DNA of 39,778 bases. Source: an uncultured Halieaceae bacterium (GTDB taxonomy: Bacteria; Pseudomonadota; Gammaproteobacteria; Pseudomonadales; Halieaceae). Position numbers and translations under genes: made by a program. The notes below the pieces were generated by a model. That model was given only the letters and a program-made list of their open reading frames with translations. It searched no databases and was not told where the DNA came from. Shown here one piece after another: positions 16,989-26,260 of the stretch (the first letter of the stretch is position 1; each line of letters opens with the position of its first letter). The DNA lies in contig CAJXZI010000001.1 of assembly GCA_913063005.1 (NCBI GenBank), forward strand, positions 1 through 39,778. The letters run 5' to 3'.

Positions 16989-18833
16989 ATGGCACGCCAG
17001 CTGAATCAAATGCAAGACTGGGCGCGCGAAACGCGCCTTACGCACGCGCGTATTGTGGTGCTTGCGATGCTTATGCTCTTGGTTATGGTTGGGCTTCTCT
17101 ACCGCTATTTCTACCTCCAGATTATTCAGAACGAAACCTTCCGCGCACAGTCAGACAGAAACCGCATCGCCGTTCGCGCTGTTGCACCAACCCGCGGTGT
17201 CATTGTCGATCGCGAAGGGCGCCTGCTCGCTGAGAACTTGCCGTCCTTCACCCTCGCACTAACCCCTGAAAGAGTCTCAAATCTTGACGAGACGCTGGCC
17301 GAATTAAGAGAGTTGCTGAAGCTTACAGAGGATGACATTGCGCTTTTCTCTGAGACGCGACGGCGCACGAGACCGCTCAGCCCGGTACCCTTAAAGTATC
17401 GACTGAGTGAGTCCGAACGCGCCTTGCTAGCGGTTAACAAACATCGCTTTGAGGGTATGTCCATACTTACCGAGTTGACTCGTCACTACCCTGAGGGCGC
17501 ATTATTAGGCCACACCGTTGGCTATGTAGGGCGTATTGGGAAGGACGACATCGCCGCTGCGGACACTGAGCAGTATCGAGGTATAACCCACATAGGAAAA
17601 GTTGGCCTTGAGGCCTATTACGAAACCGTGTTGCGTGGCGAATTAGGGGTTAGTCAAATAGAGACGAATGCTCGCGGCGTTGACCTGCGCGTGGTCGACC
17701 GAATAGAGCCAACGCCCGGAGCTCAGCTCAGGCTCCACCTGGACGCCGAGTTACAGCGCATTGCGGCCGAGGCTTTGGGAGACATGCGAGGTGCTGTCGT
17801 TGCAATTGATACGCGGTCAGGTGGTGTCCTTGCTGCCTACTCTAACCCCGGCTATGACCCCAACAAATTCGTGAATGGTATTAGTTTTGGAGACTATGCG
17901 TTGTTGCGCGATTCGCGCGATGCACCGTTGCTCAATCGCGTGATTCAGGGGCAATACCCCCCGGCATCCACCGTCAAACCAATGCTCGGACTTGCAGGCC
18001 TGAATCGAGGGGTAATCGATGCGGAGACGCTAATCGCCGACCCTGGTTACTACACCTTGCGCGGCGATAAGCGGCGCTATCGGGACTGGATTTTACGTAT
18101 CCGGGGTACAGGGCATGCGGATTTTATGAACCTCAGGGACTCTATTGCCCAATCTTGCGATGTTTATTTCTATGAACTCGCAAATCGCCTCGGTATCGAT
18201 GCGCTCTCAGAGTCTCTATATGACTTTGGTATCGGATCACCTACGGGGATCGACTTGCCGAGTGAAAAACGCGGGATCTTGCCGTCCGCCGAATGGAAGC
18301 GCGAAACCATAGGCAGTAGCTGGTATGGAGGCGAGACGCTGATCGTAGGGATTGGACAAGGCTATATGTTGGCGACACCACTCCAGTTAGCCGTCGCTAC
18401 CAGCGCGCTCGCCATGCGGGGAACGGCATACAAGCCGCATTTGGTGGCATCAATCGCTGGTGAGGCGGTTATTCCGGAGCCGCTGCTTTCGATATCGGCG
18501 CCAACCGAGTACTGGGATGAAGTGTTCGCGGGAATGGTAGACACCGTATTTGCACCCAGAGGTACGGCAGCGGGGATGAGACGGGGCTTGGAGTATACGG
18601 TTGCTGGTAAAACCGGAACGGCTCAGGTTGTAGGGATTGCGCAGGACGCGACCTATGACGAGGAGAGCCTCTCTGAATATCAACGCAATCATGGTTGGTT
18701 CATCGCTTTTGCGCCCGTCGAATCACCGCAAATAGCGATCGCAGTACTGACTGAGAATGGTGGTGGGGGCAGCACGGCGTATCCGGTTGCACGTTCCATG
18801 TTGGATTATTGGATGACGCACCATGAGTCATGA
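16989..18833 (+). CDS. mrdA: Penicillin-binding protein 2 (elongasome transpeptidase)
   Basis: PBP2 is the class B transpeptidase that crosslinks peptidoglycan during rod elongation with RodA. The 614-residue protein has a single N-terminal membrane anchor (about 22-44), a dimerisation/pedestal region starting at RNRIAVRAVAPTRGVIVDR, and the transpeptidase domain. Its motifs are in order: S327TVK, S389CD (the SxN-equivalent) and K541TG in GKTGTAQVVG. Start is ATG 16989. The last 11 nt overlap rodA, and the order rlmH-mrdA-rodA-mltB-rlpA-dacA is the classical elongation operon. Confidence 0.97.
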   Translation: MARQLNQMQDWARETRLTHARIVVLAMLMLLVMVGLLYRYFYLQIIQNETFRAQSDRNRIAVRAVAPTRGVIVDREGRLLAENLPSFTLALTPERVSNLDETLAELRELLKLTEDDIALFSETRRRTRPLSPVPLKYRLSESERALLAVNKHRFEGMSILTELTRHYPEGALLGHTVGYVGRIGKDDIAAADTEQYRGITHIGKVGLEAYYETVLRGELGVSQIETNARGVDLRVVDRIEPTPGAQLRLHLDAELQRIAAEALGDMRGAVVAIDTRSGGVLAAYSNPGYDPNKFVNGISFGDYALLRDSRDAPLLNRVIQGQYPPASTVKPMLGLAGLNRGVIDAETLIADPGYYTLRGDKRRYRDWILRIRGTGHADFMNLRDSIAQSCDVYFYELANRLGIDALSESLYDFGIGSPTGIDLPSEKRGILPSAEWKRETIGSSWYGGETLIVGIGQGYMLATPLQLAVATSALAMRGTAYKPHLVASIAGEAVIPEPLLSISAPTEYWDEVFAGMVDTVFAPRGTAAGMRRGLEYTVAGKTGTAQVVGIAQDATYDEESLSEYQRNHGWFIAFAPVESPQIAIAVLTENGGGGSTAYPVARSMLDYWMTHHES

Positions 18834-19971
18834 CTTCGAGCGCGTATCGCAGGTGTCGTCGCGAGATCTGGGCTCGCGCATTGCGTTTCTCAGGCTCTTA
18901 CACATTGATTTGTGGCTATTTATTCCGCTCGTACTTTTGAGCATGGCGGGTTTGGTTGTTCTGTACAGCGCGAGCGGTCAATCGGAGCCCATGATGACCG
19001 CACAAATTCGAAATTTATTTGTGGCATTCGCGGTGCTTTTGACGACTGCCCAGCTGCGTATGGAGACGCTGAAACTGATATCGCCCTACGTTTTTGCGCT
19101 CGGTCTTCTGCTGCTTGTCGGCGTTGCGTTCTTTGGTGTCGGCGCCAAGGGTGCTCAACGATGGTTGAGCCTTGGGTTTATTCGTTTTCAGCCCTCGGAA
19201 ATCATGAAAGTGGCGATGCCACTCGCTGTCGCATGGTGGCTTTCCAAGAAGGCGCTGCCACCCACTGCAAAGTCAATGCTCGTTGCGGCCATGATGGTAG
19301 CGTTACCCTCGTTCCTCATTTTGCGTCAGCCCGACTTGGGGACCTCGTTATTGGTAGCGAGCAGCGGCCTCGCTGTCATTTACATGGCCGGTATCCAATG
19401 GCGTTACATTCTCTCTCTGATCTTAGTTGCACTACTGTCTATTTGGCCGGCATGGGTGTTTGTCCTCAAAGACTACCAAAAACAGCGTGTTCTAACGCTT
19501 TTTAACCCTGAGTCAGACCGGTTAGGTGCGGGCTGGAACATCATCCAATCGAAGACGGCAATCGGGTCGGGCGGTTGGGAAGGATTAGGTTGGATGCAGG
19601 GGAGTCAGGCTCAGCTCGATTTCCTTCCTGAGGGCCACACCGACTTCATCATCGCGGTGCTGGCAGAGGAATTTGGCTTTCGGGGTGTAAGCCTGCTTTT
19701 TATTTTTTACGCGGCGATTCTTTTTCGCGGTCTCATAATTTGCTGGCACGCCCAATCTAGTTTTGCGCGTCTGCTTGCAGGTGGGCTGATTACTACCTTC
19801 TTTTTTGGTTTGGTAGTGAACCTTGGTATGGTTTCGGGACTCTTACCGGTAGTGGGGGTTCCTTTGCCAATGGTGAGTTACGGTGGAACGGCAATGGTCT
19901 CTATGATGGTTGCCTTTGGCATGTTGATGGCAATTTCTACGGAAAAACCGGTTACCCGGGCAATGCGTTAA
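18823..19971 (+). CDS. rodA: SEDS peptidoglycan glycosyltransferase RodA
   Basis: RodA polymerises lipid II into glycan strands for lateral wall synthesis, partnered by PBP2. The 382-residue protein is highly hydrophobic with about ten membrane segments. It contains SEDS landmarks: KGAQRWLSLGFIRFQPSEIMKVA, RQPDLGTSLLV, FLPEGHTDFIIAVLAEEFGF and LPVVGVPLPMVSYGGTAM. The length and neighbours point to RodA and not FtsW. ATG 18823 overlaps mrdA by 11 nt, implying translational coupling and matched synthesis of the two partners. Confidence 0.97.
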   Translation: MSHDFERVSQVSSRDLGSRIAFLRLLHIDLWLFIPLVLLSMAGLVVLYSASGQSEPMMTAQIRNLFVAFAVLLTTAQLRMETLKLISPYVFALGLLLLVGVAFFGVGAKGAQRWLSLGFIRFQPSEIMKVAMPLAVAWWLSKKALPPTAKSMLVAAMMVALPSFLILRQPDLGTSLLVASSGLAVIYMAGIQWRYILSLILVALLSIWPAWVFVLKDYQKQRVLTLFNPESDRLGAGWNIIQSKTAIGSGGWEGLGWMQGSQAQLDFLPEGHTDFIIAVLAEEFGFRGVSLLFIFYAAILFRGLIICWHAQSSFARLLAGGLITTFFFGLVVNLGMVSGLLPVVGVPLPMVSYGGTAMVSMMVAFGMLMAISTEKPVTRAMR

Positions 19972-20108
19972 GACCGTTGACTTTCGGTTAACGACACCAT
20001 GGACAATGCGGTTCTCGCTCATCAGGCTGGGGGCGGTTGTCGTGGACGGTCTAGTTGATAGTGGTAAAGCTATAGAGATGTACTTTGATGATGTTTTGGG
20101 GGTTACGA

Positions 20109-21089
20109 ATGCAGACAAAGAGCAACTGGTTTAGAGGTGTGGTCGCCTGTACGGTTTTATTGAGTTCATTAGGTGCGAGTGCAGATTACCGCGATCACCC
20201 CAACGCTGCGGCGTTAATTGACCGAGTGGTTGCGAAAGGCGTTGACCGAGAGTGGCTCGACGCCGCCTTAAAGGAGGCCACCAAGCAAGAAAGTATCCTC
20301 AAGGCAATTTCGCGACCTGCTGAGAAAAGTAAGCCCTGGTCTGAGTATCAAGATATTTTTCTCACCGATCGGCGTGCCAAGGAGGGGATAAAGTTTTGGC
20401 GAGAGAATCGCGAAGCCCTCGATCGCGTTAGCGCCGACACAGGCGTTCCCTCGGAAATCATCGTCGCCATTATCGGCGTGGAGACATATTACGGGCGAAT
20501 CACCGGTGGTTACCGAGTGATCGATGCGTTAACCACACTGGCCTTTGATTACCCTAGAAGATCGCCCTTCTTTACCAAGGAGTTAGAGGTTTTTTTGTCC
20601 TTGGCCTATGAGTCTGGACTGCCGATGACTGAGATGAAGGGGTCCTATGCGGGTGCAATGGGACTTGGGCAGTTCATGCCTTCGAGCTACACCGCTTACG
20701 CCAAAGATTTTGAAGGCGATGGGGTTATCGATATTTGGACAAACCCCAACGATGCCGTGATGAGTGTGGCCAATTACTTCGTTGCACACGGCTGGCGTCC
20801 CGGTGGTAATGTCATCGCCGCTGCCGACTTCAATGGGGAAGCATCGGTATTCGAGGGTGGCTTGAAGCCAAAGAAATCTATCGCCGAACTCTCGAAGTTG
20901 GGCTTAACACCGCGCGATGATGTGTCGGCAAGCGCCAAGGCCACGCCTATAAAGTTTGAGGGTAAATCGGGTGATGAATATTGGTTGGGTTTGCACAACT
21001 TCTACGTGATTACGCGCTACAACCACAGCGCCATGTATGCGATGGCTGTTTACCAGCTCAGCCTAGACCTGAGAGCAAGAATGTTGTGA
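20109..21089 (+). CDS. mltB: Lytic murein transglycosylase B family protein
   Basis: MltB cleaves glycan strands to 1,6-anhydromuropeptides, making room for new material. The 326-residue product starts at ATG 20109, which has GGGGG six nt upstream; an ATG series at 20085 lacks such a site. An N-terminal signal peptide ends near GASA-DYRD and has no lipobox Cys, so this form is probably soluble periplasmic, unlike E. coli MltB. The catalytic Glu125 lies in IIGVETYYGRITGGYRV, and SYAGAMGLGQFMPSSYTAYA completes the lysozyme-like site. The stop overlaps the rlpA start. Confidence 0.93.
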   Translation: MQTKSNWFRGVVACTVLLSSLGASADYRDHPNAAALIDRVVAKGVDREWLDAALKEATKQESILKAISRPAEKSKPWSEYQDIFLTDRRAKEGIKFWRENREALDRVSADTGVPSEIIVAIIGVETYYGRITGGYRVIDALTTLAFDYPRRSPFFTKELEVFLSLAYESGLPMTEMKGSYAGAMGLGQFMPSSYTAYAKDFEGDGVIDIWTNPNDAVMSVANYFVAHGWRPGGNVIAAADFNGEASVFEGGLKPKKSIAELSKLGLTPRDDVSASAKATPIKFEGKSGDEYWLGLHNFYVITRYNHSAMYAMAVYQLSLDLRARML

Positions 21090-21868
21090 GGCTTTTTGGG
21101 ACAGTTATTAGCCTTGCCATCCTCTTTGGTTGCGCAGGCACAAAGCCACGCACTGTCGATTACGAACCACCGCCCGTGTCACCCGAAGCGGTTGCTGAGG
21201 CTGTGCCGTCCGCTGACCCAGTATCGAGGATGGGAAACAAGAGCCCCTACAGCGTTTTTGGCAAGCAATACACTGTGATGCCCACTGCGAGGGGTTACAG
21301 CGAGGAGGGGATTGCTTCCTGGTACGGTATGAAATTTCAGGGCAGGTTGACCTCAAACGGCGAGGTGTTTGATGTCTACAAGGCCACCGCCGCTCACAAA
21401 TCACTCCCGCTTCCAAGCTTCGTGCGAGTGACAAATCTCGAAAACAATGACTCAATGATTGTTCGAGTGAATGATCGAGGACCGTTTGTTGATGATAGGT
21501 TGATTGATGTCTCTTACGGCGTGGCGGTTCGTCTGGGTTTTGCCGAGCAGGGCACGGCACGTGTCCGCGTTGAACATATTGACGTATCGGGGGTGGATGA
21601 CTGGCGAAATTCGGAAGTCACGACTTACCGACGATTGCAATTAGGTGCTTATGAACTAAGGAGTTCTGCAGAGGATTTGGCTGAGGCAGTCCGCGAGCTG
21701 GTGGGTCAAGCGATTCCGGTTACTGTTTCTGGTGTGTCGTCAGGTCAGCAAATGATTTATCGCGTTCGCCTGGGGCCAGTTGAAGGTACAGACAGCCTAG
21801 AGCAGCTTGATCGAATCCAGGCGAATTTGCGTGACAATGGATTCCCCGAGGGGCAGCGATTGCCCTGA
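21086..21868 (+). CDS. rlpA: Septal/rare lipoprotein RlpA (DPBB and SPOR domains)
   Basis: RlpA is an outer-membrane lipoprotein; in Pseudomonas it is a lytic transglycosylase that cleaves denuded septal glycan. The start is the GTG at 21086, overlapping the mltB stop by four nt, giving 260 residues. It begins MRLFGTVISLAILFGCAG, a lipoprotein signal with a lipobox ending in Cys. A longer in-frame reading back to 20981 would bury this signal and is rejected. The double-psi barrel is clear (GIASWYGMKFQGRLTSNGEVFD, then MIVRVNDRGPFVDDRLIDVS). A C-terminal SPOR-like repeat (about 185-260) would bind denuded glycan. Confidence 0.95.
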   Translation: MRLFGTVISLAILFGCAGTKPRTVDYEPPPVSPEAVAEAVPSADPVSRMGNKSPYSVFGKQYTVMPTARGYSEEGIASWYGMKFQGRLTSNGEVFDVYKATAAHKSLPLPSFVRVTNLENNDSMIVRVNDRGPFVDDRLIDVSYGVAVRLGFAEQGTARVRVEHIDVSGVDDWRNSEVTTYRRLQLGAYELRSSAEDLAEAVRELVGQAIPVTVSGVSSGQQMIYRVRLGPVEGTDSLEQLDRIQANLRDNGFPEGQRLP

Positions 21869-21936
21869 GCTATTGCCGGTTTGAGTTGATACACTAGCGG
21901 CGCAATTTTAATAGGTACACGAAGGTAGGGAACGTA

Positions 21937-23097
21937 ATGCGGTTGAGTCGAGTAGGGCGGATTTTGGTTCTGGGTTGTATTGGGCTAAGTAGTTCGGTCA
22001 TTGCCGCTGTTCCTCCCGCGCCAAATCTCCCGGCGGATGCCTATTTTTTGATGGACGCGACGACGGGACAGGTGCTGGTCGATTATCAAGGGGACCTCTC
22101 TCTGCCTCCGGCTAGCCTGACAAAAATCATGACGTCATATGTATTGGCTGAAGAAGTCGACTCTGGTCGCGCCTCATTGGACGATATGATTACCGTCAGC
22201 CGCAACGCTTGGTCGCAAAACCCAACCTTTCAGGGGTCGTCATTGATGTGGATTGAGCCCGGAAAGCCCGTAAGCCTAGAAGACCTTGAGCGCGGTGTTG
22301 TGATTTCGTCCGGCAACGATGCCTCGGTTGCAGTGGCAGAGCACCTGGCGGGAACCGAATCGAGCTTTGTAGATGTCATGAACCAGATCGCGGCTGATCT
22401 GGGGTTGGATAACACCACCTATCGAAACCCACACGGGCTTCCCCATCCTGAGCACCGAACAACAGCACGAGATCTCGCAAAACTTTCTGTCGCTTTGATC
22501 AACAACCACCCAGAACACTACAAAATCTATAAAGAGAAGAGTTTTACTTACAACGGTATTAAGCAATACAACCGTAACGGATTATTGCGGACCGACAGCA
22601 CGGTGGACGGCTTGAAAACCGGCTATACCAGTGAGGCGGGTTACGGCTTGGTCGCTTCTGCAAAGCGAGATGATATGCGCTTGGTTTCAGTGGTGCTGGG
22701 GAGTGCCACGCGACGGACTCGAACGTCGGAGAACGCAAGTCTCCTGAATTACGGATTCCGCTTTTTTCAAAATCTCAGACCCCTCTCTGCCGAGGTCACA
22801 TTGGCCGAGCCCAAGGTCTGGAAAGGTGCCAAGGAAACGGTTCACGGTGGTGTGCTCGAGTCGGTTGTTTTGACCGTGCCGCGCGAGCGGGCCGAACCAA
22901 CCATCGAGGTAAGCGTTAATGAGCAGTTAGAGGCACCGCTCAAGCGTGGTGACGAGATTGGTATTGTCACGGTCAAGCGCGATGGTGAAGTGCTTTTTGA
23001 AACACCCCTTTTGGTGCTCGACGATGTTGATAGTGGCGGTTTCTTTAAGCGCCTCATCGATGCTTTGATCCTTTGGTTTCAGAACCTTGTAGGCTGA
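21937..23097 (+). CDS. dacA: D-alanyl-D-alanine carboxypeptidase (PBP5/6 type)
   Basis: This penicillin-binding protein trims the terminal D-Ala from stem peptides and so limits crosslinking. The 386-residue protein has a signal peptide ending near SSVIAA and the three active-site motifs S60LTK, S125GN and K227TG. The PBP5-type C-terminal beta domain follows. A terminal amphipathic segment (FKRLIDALILWFQNLVG) probably anchors it to the outer face of the inner membrane. Start ATG 21937 is preceded by AGGGA. ybeD starts 3 nt after its stop, as in E. coli. Confidence 0.96.
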   Translation: MRLSRVGRILVLGCIGLSSSVIAAVPPAPNLPADAYFLMDATTGQVLVDYQGDLSLPPASLTKIMTSYVLAEEVDSGRASLDDMITVSRNAWSQNPTFQGSSLMWIEPGKPVSLEDLERGVVISSGNDASVAVAEHLAGTESSFVDVMNQIAADLGLDNTTYRNPHGLPHPEHRTTARDLAKLSVALINNHPEHYKIYKEKSFTYNGIKQYNRNGLLRTDSTVDGLKTGYTSEAGYGLVASAKRDDMRLVSVVLGSATRRTRTSENASLLNYGFRFFQNLRPLSAEVTLAEPKVWKGAKETVHGGVLESVVLTVPRERAEPTIEVSVNEQLEAPLKRGDEIGIVTVKRDGEVLFETPLLVLDDVDSGGFFKRLIDALILWFQNLVG

Positions 23098-23100
23098 TCC

Positions 23101-23370
23101 GTGACTGACCCAGAGGCGCCAAAAATTGAATTTCCCTGCAGTTATCCCGTCAAAGTGGTGGGAAGAGCGACGCCTGATTACGCCTCGGCGATTCGCGCTA
23201 TCGTCGAACGACATGCACCGGGATTGACCGACGCCGATATCGTTACCAAAAGTAGTCGATCTGGCACGTTTGACTCGATAACGTTCACCATCATTGCGAC
23301 GGGGGAAGACCAGCTCTCGGCCCTGCATGCAGAGTTAGTCGCGTCGGGCCGTGTGTCCATGGTGATTTGA
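23101..23370 (+). CDS. ybeD: YbeD family (DUF493) protein
   Basis: This 89-residue protein matches the DUF493/YbeD family, a ferredoxin-like alpha/beta fold of unclear role placed conservatively between dacA and lipB. Visible family features are IEFPCSYPVKVVG at the start, VTKSSRSGTFDSITFTI in the middle and the ACT-like end LVASGRVSMVI. The start is GTG 23101, 3 nt after dacA, and lipB starts 4 nt after its stop. A regulatory role is guessed from fold and position only. Confidence 0.93.
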   Translation: MTDPEAPKIEFPCSYPVKVVGRATPDYASAIRAIVERHAPGLTDADIVTKSSRSGTFDSITFTIIATGEDQLSALHAELVASGRVSMVI

Positions 23371-23374
23371 TCGA

Positions 23375-23986
23375 ATGCATGTCAGGGAATTAGGACAGGT
23401 ACCCTACCTCACGACGATCGATGCCATGAAGGCGTTCACCAAGGCGAGAGGCGTCGATACACCTGACGAGCTTTGGGTACTCGAGCATCCACCGGTTTTT
23501 ACGCAGGGCATCGCGGGCAAATCAGAACACCTGCTCGCTCCCGGCGATATCGAGGTCATTCAAACCGATCGCGGTGGGCAAGTGACCTATCACGGCCCGG
23601 GGCAGATTGTTATCTATGTACTGTACGATATCCGCAGGGCAAAGCTGGGCGTCCGTGATCTGGTGACGGCAATCGAAACGGCGATCATTGATTATCTCGC
23701 AACGCTGAATATCGAAGCAGTGGCCGACCCCAAAGCGCCGGGTGTGTATGTGAATGGTGAAAAGGTCGCAGCGCTGGGACTTAAGATCAGTCGTGGCTGT
23801 AGTTATCATGGGCTCTCGTTGAATATAAATCCTGATTTGAGCCACTTCGGTCGAATCAACCCCTGTGGTTACGCAGGTCTTCAAGTTACCTCTTTGGCAC
23901 GCCTTCTGGGCGATAAATGCCCCGGCCAAGCTGAGGCGGCAGGCGAGTTAGTGAAGCATTTACAGTCAAAACTCCCCCTGTGCTGA
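23375..23986 (+). CDS. lipB: Octanoyl-(acyl carrier protein)-protein N-octanoyltransferase
   Basis: LipB moves octanoyl from acyl carrier protein onto lipoyl domains, the first step of lipoate assembly. The 203-residue protein shows DRGGQVTYHGPGQ (65-77), the catalytic Lys137 in VAALGLKISRG and catalytic Cys164 in RINPCGYAGLQVTS. Start ATG 23375 follows ybeD by 4 nt. lipA, which inserts the sulfurs and usually follows lipB in gammaproteobacteria, is absent here; prfC comes next after 49 nt. Confidence 0.97.
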   Translation: MHVRELGQVPYLTTIDAMKAFTKARGVDTPDELWVLEHPPVFTQGIAGKSEHLLAPGDIEVIQTDRGGQVTYHGPGQIVIYVLYDIRRAKLGVRDLVTAIETAIIDYLATLNIEAVADPKAPGVYVNGEKVAALGLKISRGCSYHGLSLNINPDLSHFGRINPCGYAGLQVTSLARLLGDKCPGQAEAAGELVKHLQSKLPLC

Positions 23987-24035
23987 ACACTCACAGTCCG
24001 AAGCTGGCATAATCCGTCGCGCCATCGGAGGAGCC

Positions 24036-25613
24036 ATGTCAGATACCGCAAACGCCATTAACTCGCGTCGCACTTTTGCCATTATTTCGCACCCAGACGC
24101 GGGTAAGACCACGATTACCGAGAAGCTGTTGCTACTCGGCTCAGCCATTCAGGTTGCGGGTTCTGTGAAGGGGAAGCGCGGCCCTCACGCCACCTCTGAT
24201 TGGATGGCTATGGAGCAAGAGCGCGGTATTTCGGTCACCTCGTCGGTCATGCAGTTTCCCTATAAAGAGCGCACTGTGAATCTATTAGATACACCGGGGC
24301 ACGAGGATTTCTCAGAAGATACTTATCGCACACTGACGGCGGTCGATTCAGCGTTGATGGTCGTTGATGGCGCCAAGGGTGTGGAAGATCGAACCATTAA
24401 GCTGATGAATGTATGTCGCTTGCGAGATACACCCATCATTGGCTTTGTTAATAAATTAGACCGCGATATTCGCGACGCCATTGAGCTTTTGGATGAGATC
24501 GAGGACGTCCTAAAAATCGAGGCCGCTCCGATTAACTGGCCGATCGGGATGGGGAAGTTTTTTAAGGGTGTCTATAACCTTTACACCGACACCATTCACT
24601 GTTTTGAGCAGGGGAACGGGCAGGTGCTACCACCTGACACGCGAATAAAGGGTTTGGATTCCGATGAAGCCCGAGCGCTTCTCGATGACGAGTACGATGA
24701 CTTTTGTGATGAAATCGAACTCGTAAGGGGTGCCAGTCATGAGTTCGACAAGGAGCGCTATCTTGCCGGCCAGCAGACGCCGGTCTTCTTTGGAACTGCA
24801 CTTGGTAATTTCGGTGTTCGCGAAATGCTCGACGACTTCGTCGAATGGGCACCAAAACCACAGTATCGAACAACTCAGTCGCGCGATGTATCGCCCACGG
24901 AGGAGGTTTTTTCAGGGTTTGTCTTCAAAATCCAGGCGAATATGGATCCGAAGCACAGAGATCGCATTGCTTTTGTTCGAGTCTGCTCTGGTCGTTATGA
25001 AAAAGGTATGAAGATGCGTCACGTGCGCATCGATAAAGACATTCGTATCGCTGATGCGGTTTCGTTTAAGGCGGGCGAACGCGAGTTAGTAGAGTCTGCC
25101 GTTGCGGGCGATATCATTGGCCTCCACAATCACGGCACCATACAAATAGGCGACACATTCACCTCCGGTGAGGCACTCCAATTCACGGGTATCCCGCATT
25201 TTGCCCCTGAGCTTTTCCGCAAGATTCGACTCTCAGACCCGATGAAGATGAAGGCCTTGCAGAAAGGTTTACAGCAGTTATCGGAAGAGGGGTCGACACA
25301 GGTGTTCTCACCGCTTAACTCCACCGATTTGATTGTGGGTGCTGTTGGTCAGCTGCAGTTTGACGTTGTGGCGCATCGCTTGAAGGATGAGTACAAGGTC
25401 GACGCCATCTACGAGCCCGTTAGCATTTACACGGCTCGGTGGCTCGACGCCGACGACCCTCGCAAGTTAGAAGAGTTTCGCAAAAAAGCTGCCGATCACT
25501 TGTCAGAGGACGGCGGTGGCTATCTCACTTATTTAGCACCGACCCGTGTGAATTTGAATCTCATGCAAGAGCGATGGCCTGATATTAGTTTCAGGGAAAC
25601 GCGAGAGCATTGA
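24036..25613 (+). CDS. prfC: Peptide chain release factor 3
   Basis: RF3 is a translational GTPase that removes RF1/RF2 from the ribosome after peptide release. The 525-residue length is typical. GTPase motifs are clear: SHPDAGKTTITE (G1), a G2 region with EQERGISVTSSVMQF, LDTPGHEDFSEDTYRTL (G3) and NKLDRD (G4). Elongation-factor-like domains follow, ending LAPTRVNLNLMQERWPDI. The GGAGG four nt before ATG 24036 is strong. The 132-nt gap to convergent gpx contains no gene beyond a 19-codon frame overlapping the stop, and no clear terminator. Confidence 0.97.
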   Translation: MSDTANAINSRRTFAIISHPDAGKTTITEKLLLLGSAIQVAGSVKGKRGPHATSDWMAMEQERGISVTSSVMQFPYKERTVNLLDTPGHEDFSEDTYRTLTAVDSALMVVDGAKGVEDRTIKLMNVCRLRDTPIIGFVNKLDRDIRDAIELLDEIEDVLKIEAAPINWPIGMGKFFKGVYNLYTDTIHCFEQGNGQVLPPDTRIKGLDSDEARALLDDEYDDFCDEIELVRGASHEFDKERYLAGQQTPVFFGTALGNFGVREMLDDFVEWAPKPQYRTTQSRDVSPTEEVFSGFVFKIQANMDPKHRDRIAFVRVCSGRYEKGMKMRHVRIDKDIRIADAVSFKAGERELVESAVAGDIIGLHNHGTIQIGDTFTSGEALQFTGIPHFAPELFRKIRLSDPMKMKALQKGLQQLSEEGSTQVFSPLNSTDLIVGAVGQLQFDVVAHRLKDEYKVDAIYEPVSIYTARWLDADDPRKLEEFRKKAADHLSEDGGGYLTYLAPTRVNLNLMQERWPDISFRETREH

Positions 25614-25745
25614 TGGCAAAAAGCAGTACCGCCCGCCCAATCGAGAAGTCGCGCAGGCGAGAGGCCCCCTAGCTTCGCAAGCCTACTTTTTGTAACAACG
25701 TCCATATCGACTGAGTCTGAAGCGGCGCGTATGGTTTATGCGGGC

Positions 25746-26225
25746 TTAGAGTAAGGCCTTTATTTCTTTCTCGATATCGGCGGGCTTTTTCTGCGAACCA
25801 AACCTTGCAACCACCTCACCCTCACGGTTGATCAAAAACTTAGTGAAGTTCCACTTGATGCGCTCAGTGCCCATGATGCCCTTAATCTCTGACTTCAGGT
25901 GTTTATAGAGTGGGTGGGCGCCGTCGCCATTAACTTCAATTTTTTCAAACAGAGGAAAGCTGGTGCTGAAACGGGTTTCACAAAACTCGACGATTTCCTC
26001 CGTGCTGCCGGGCTCTTGTGAGCCGAACTGATTGCAAGGGAAGGCAAGGACTGAAAAGCCTGCATCCTTGTGCTCGGAATAGAGCTTCTCAAGCCCTTCA
26101 TACTGAGGAGTGAACCCGCACTTGGAAGCGGTGTTTACGACCAAGAGTACTTGGCCTTTGAAGTCGGCTAATGATGTTTCATCGCCGTTGGCTAGTGTGG
26201 CTGAGTAGTCATATACGCTTGGCAT
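25746..26225 (-). CDS. Glutathione peroxidase family protein (Cys type)
   Basis: This thioredoxin-fold peroxidase reduces H2O2 or lipid hydroperoxides using glutathione or thioredoxin. The chosen ATG (26223-26225) gives 159 residues and has AAGGA seven nt upstream; a longer in-frame reading from 26255 adds ten poorly conserved residues. The peroxidatic site is a cysteine, Cys36 in VVNTASKCGFTPQYEGLE, so it is not a selenoprotein. The catalytic Gln (FPCNQFGSQEPGS) and Trp (IKWNFTKFLI) are present. It is BtuE-like in length. The glutamine-synthetase-like gene lies 35 nt upstream on the same strand, so they may be cotranscribed. Confidence 0.93.
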   Translation of the reverse strand: MPSVYDYSATLANGDETSLADFKGQVLLVVNTASKCGFTPQYEGLEKLYSEHKDAGFSVLAFPCNQFGSQEPGSTEEIVEFCETRFSTSFPLFEKIEVNGDGAHPLYKHLKSEIKGIMGTERIKWNFTKFLINREGEVVARFGSQKKPADIEKEIKALL

Positions 26226-26260
26226 AACGATGTCCTTACACTTAGAAGGCGCCAAGCAAA

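Noticed and set aside
18912..19505. 197-codon open frame on the plus strand
   Set aside because: It is an out-of-frame shadow inside rodA, whose SEDS motifs are unambiguous; Cys/His/Arg-rich nonsense composition.
25612..25674. 19-codon frame starting in the prfC stop (ATGA overlap)
   Set aside because: Too short, with a basic random-looking product and no ribosome site of its own. I see no evidence for a peptide gene.
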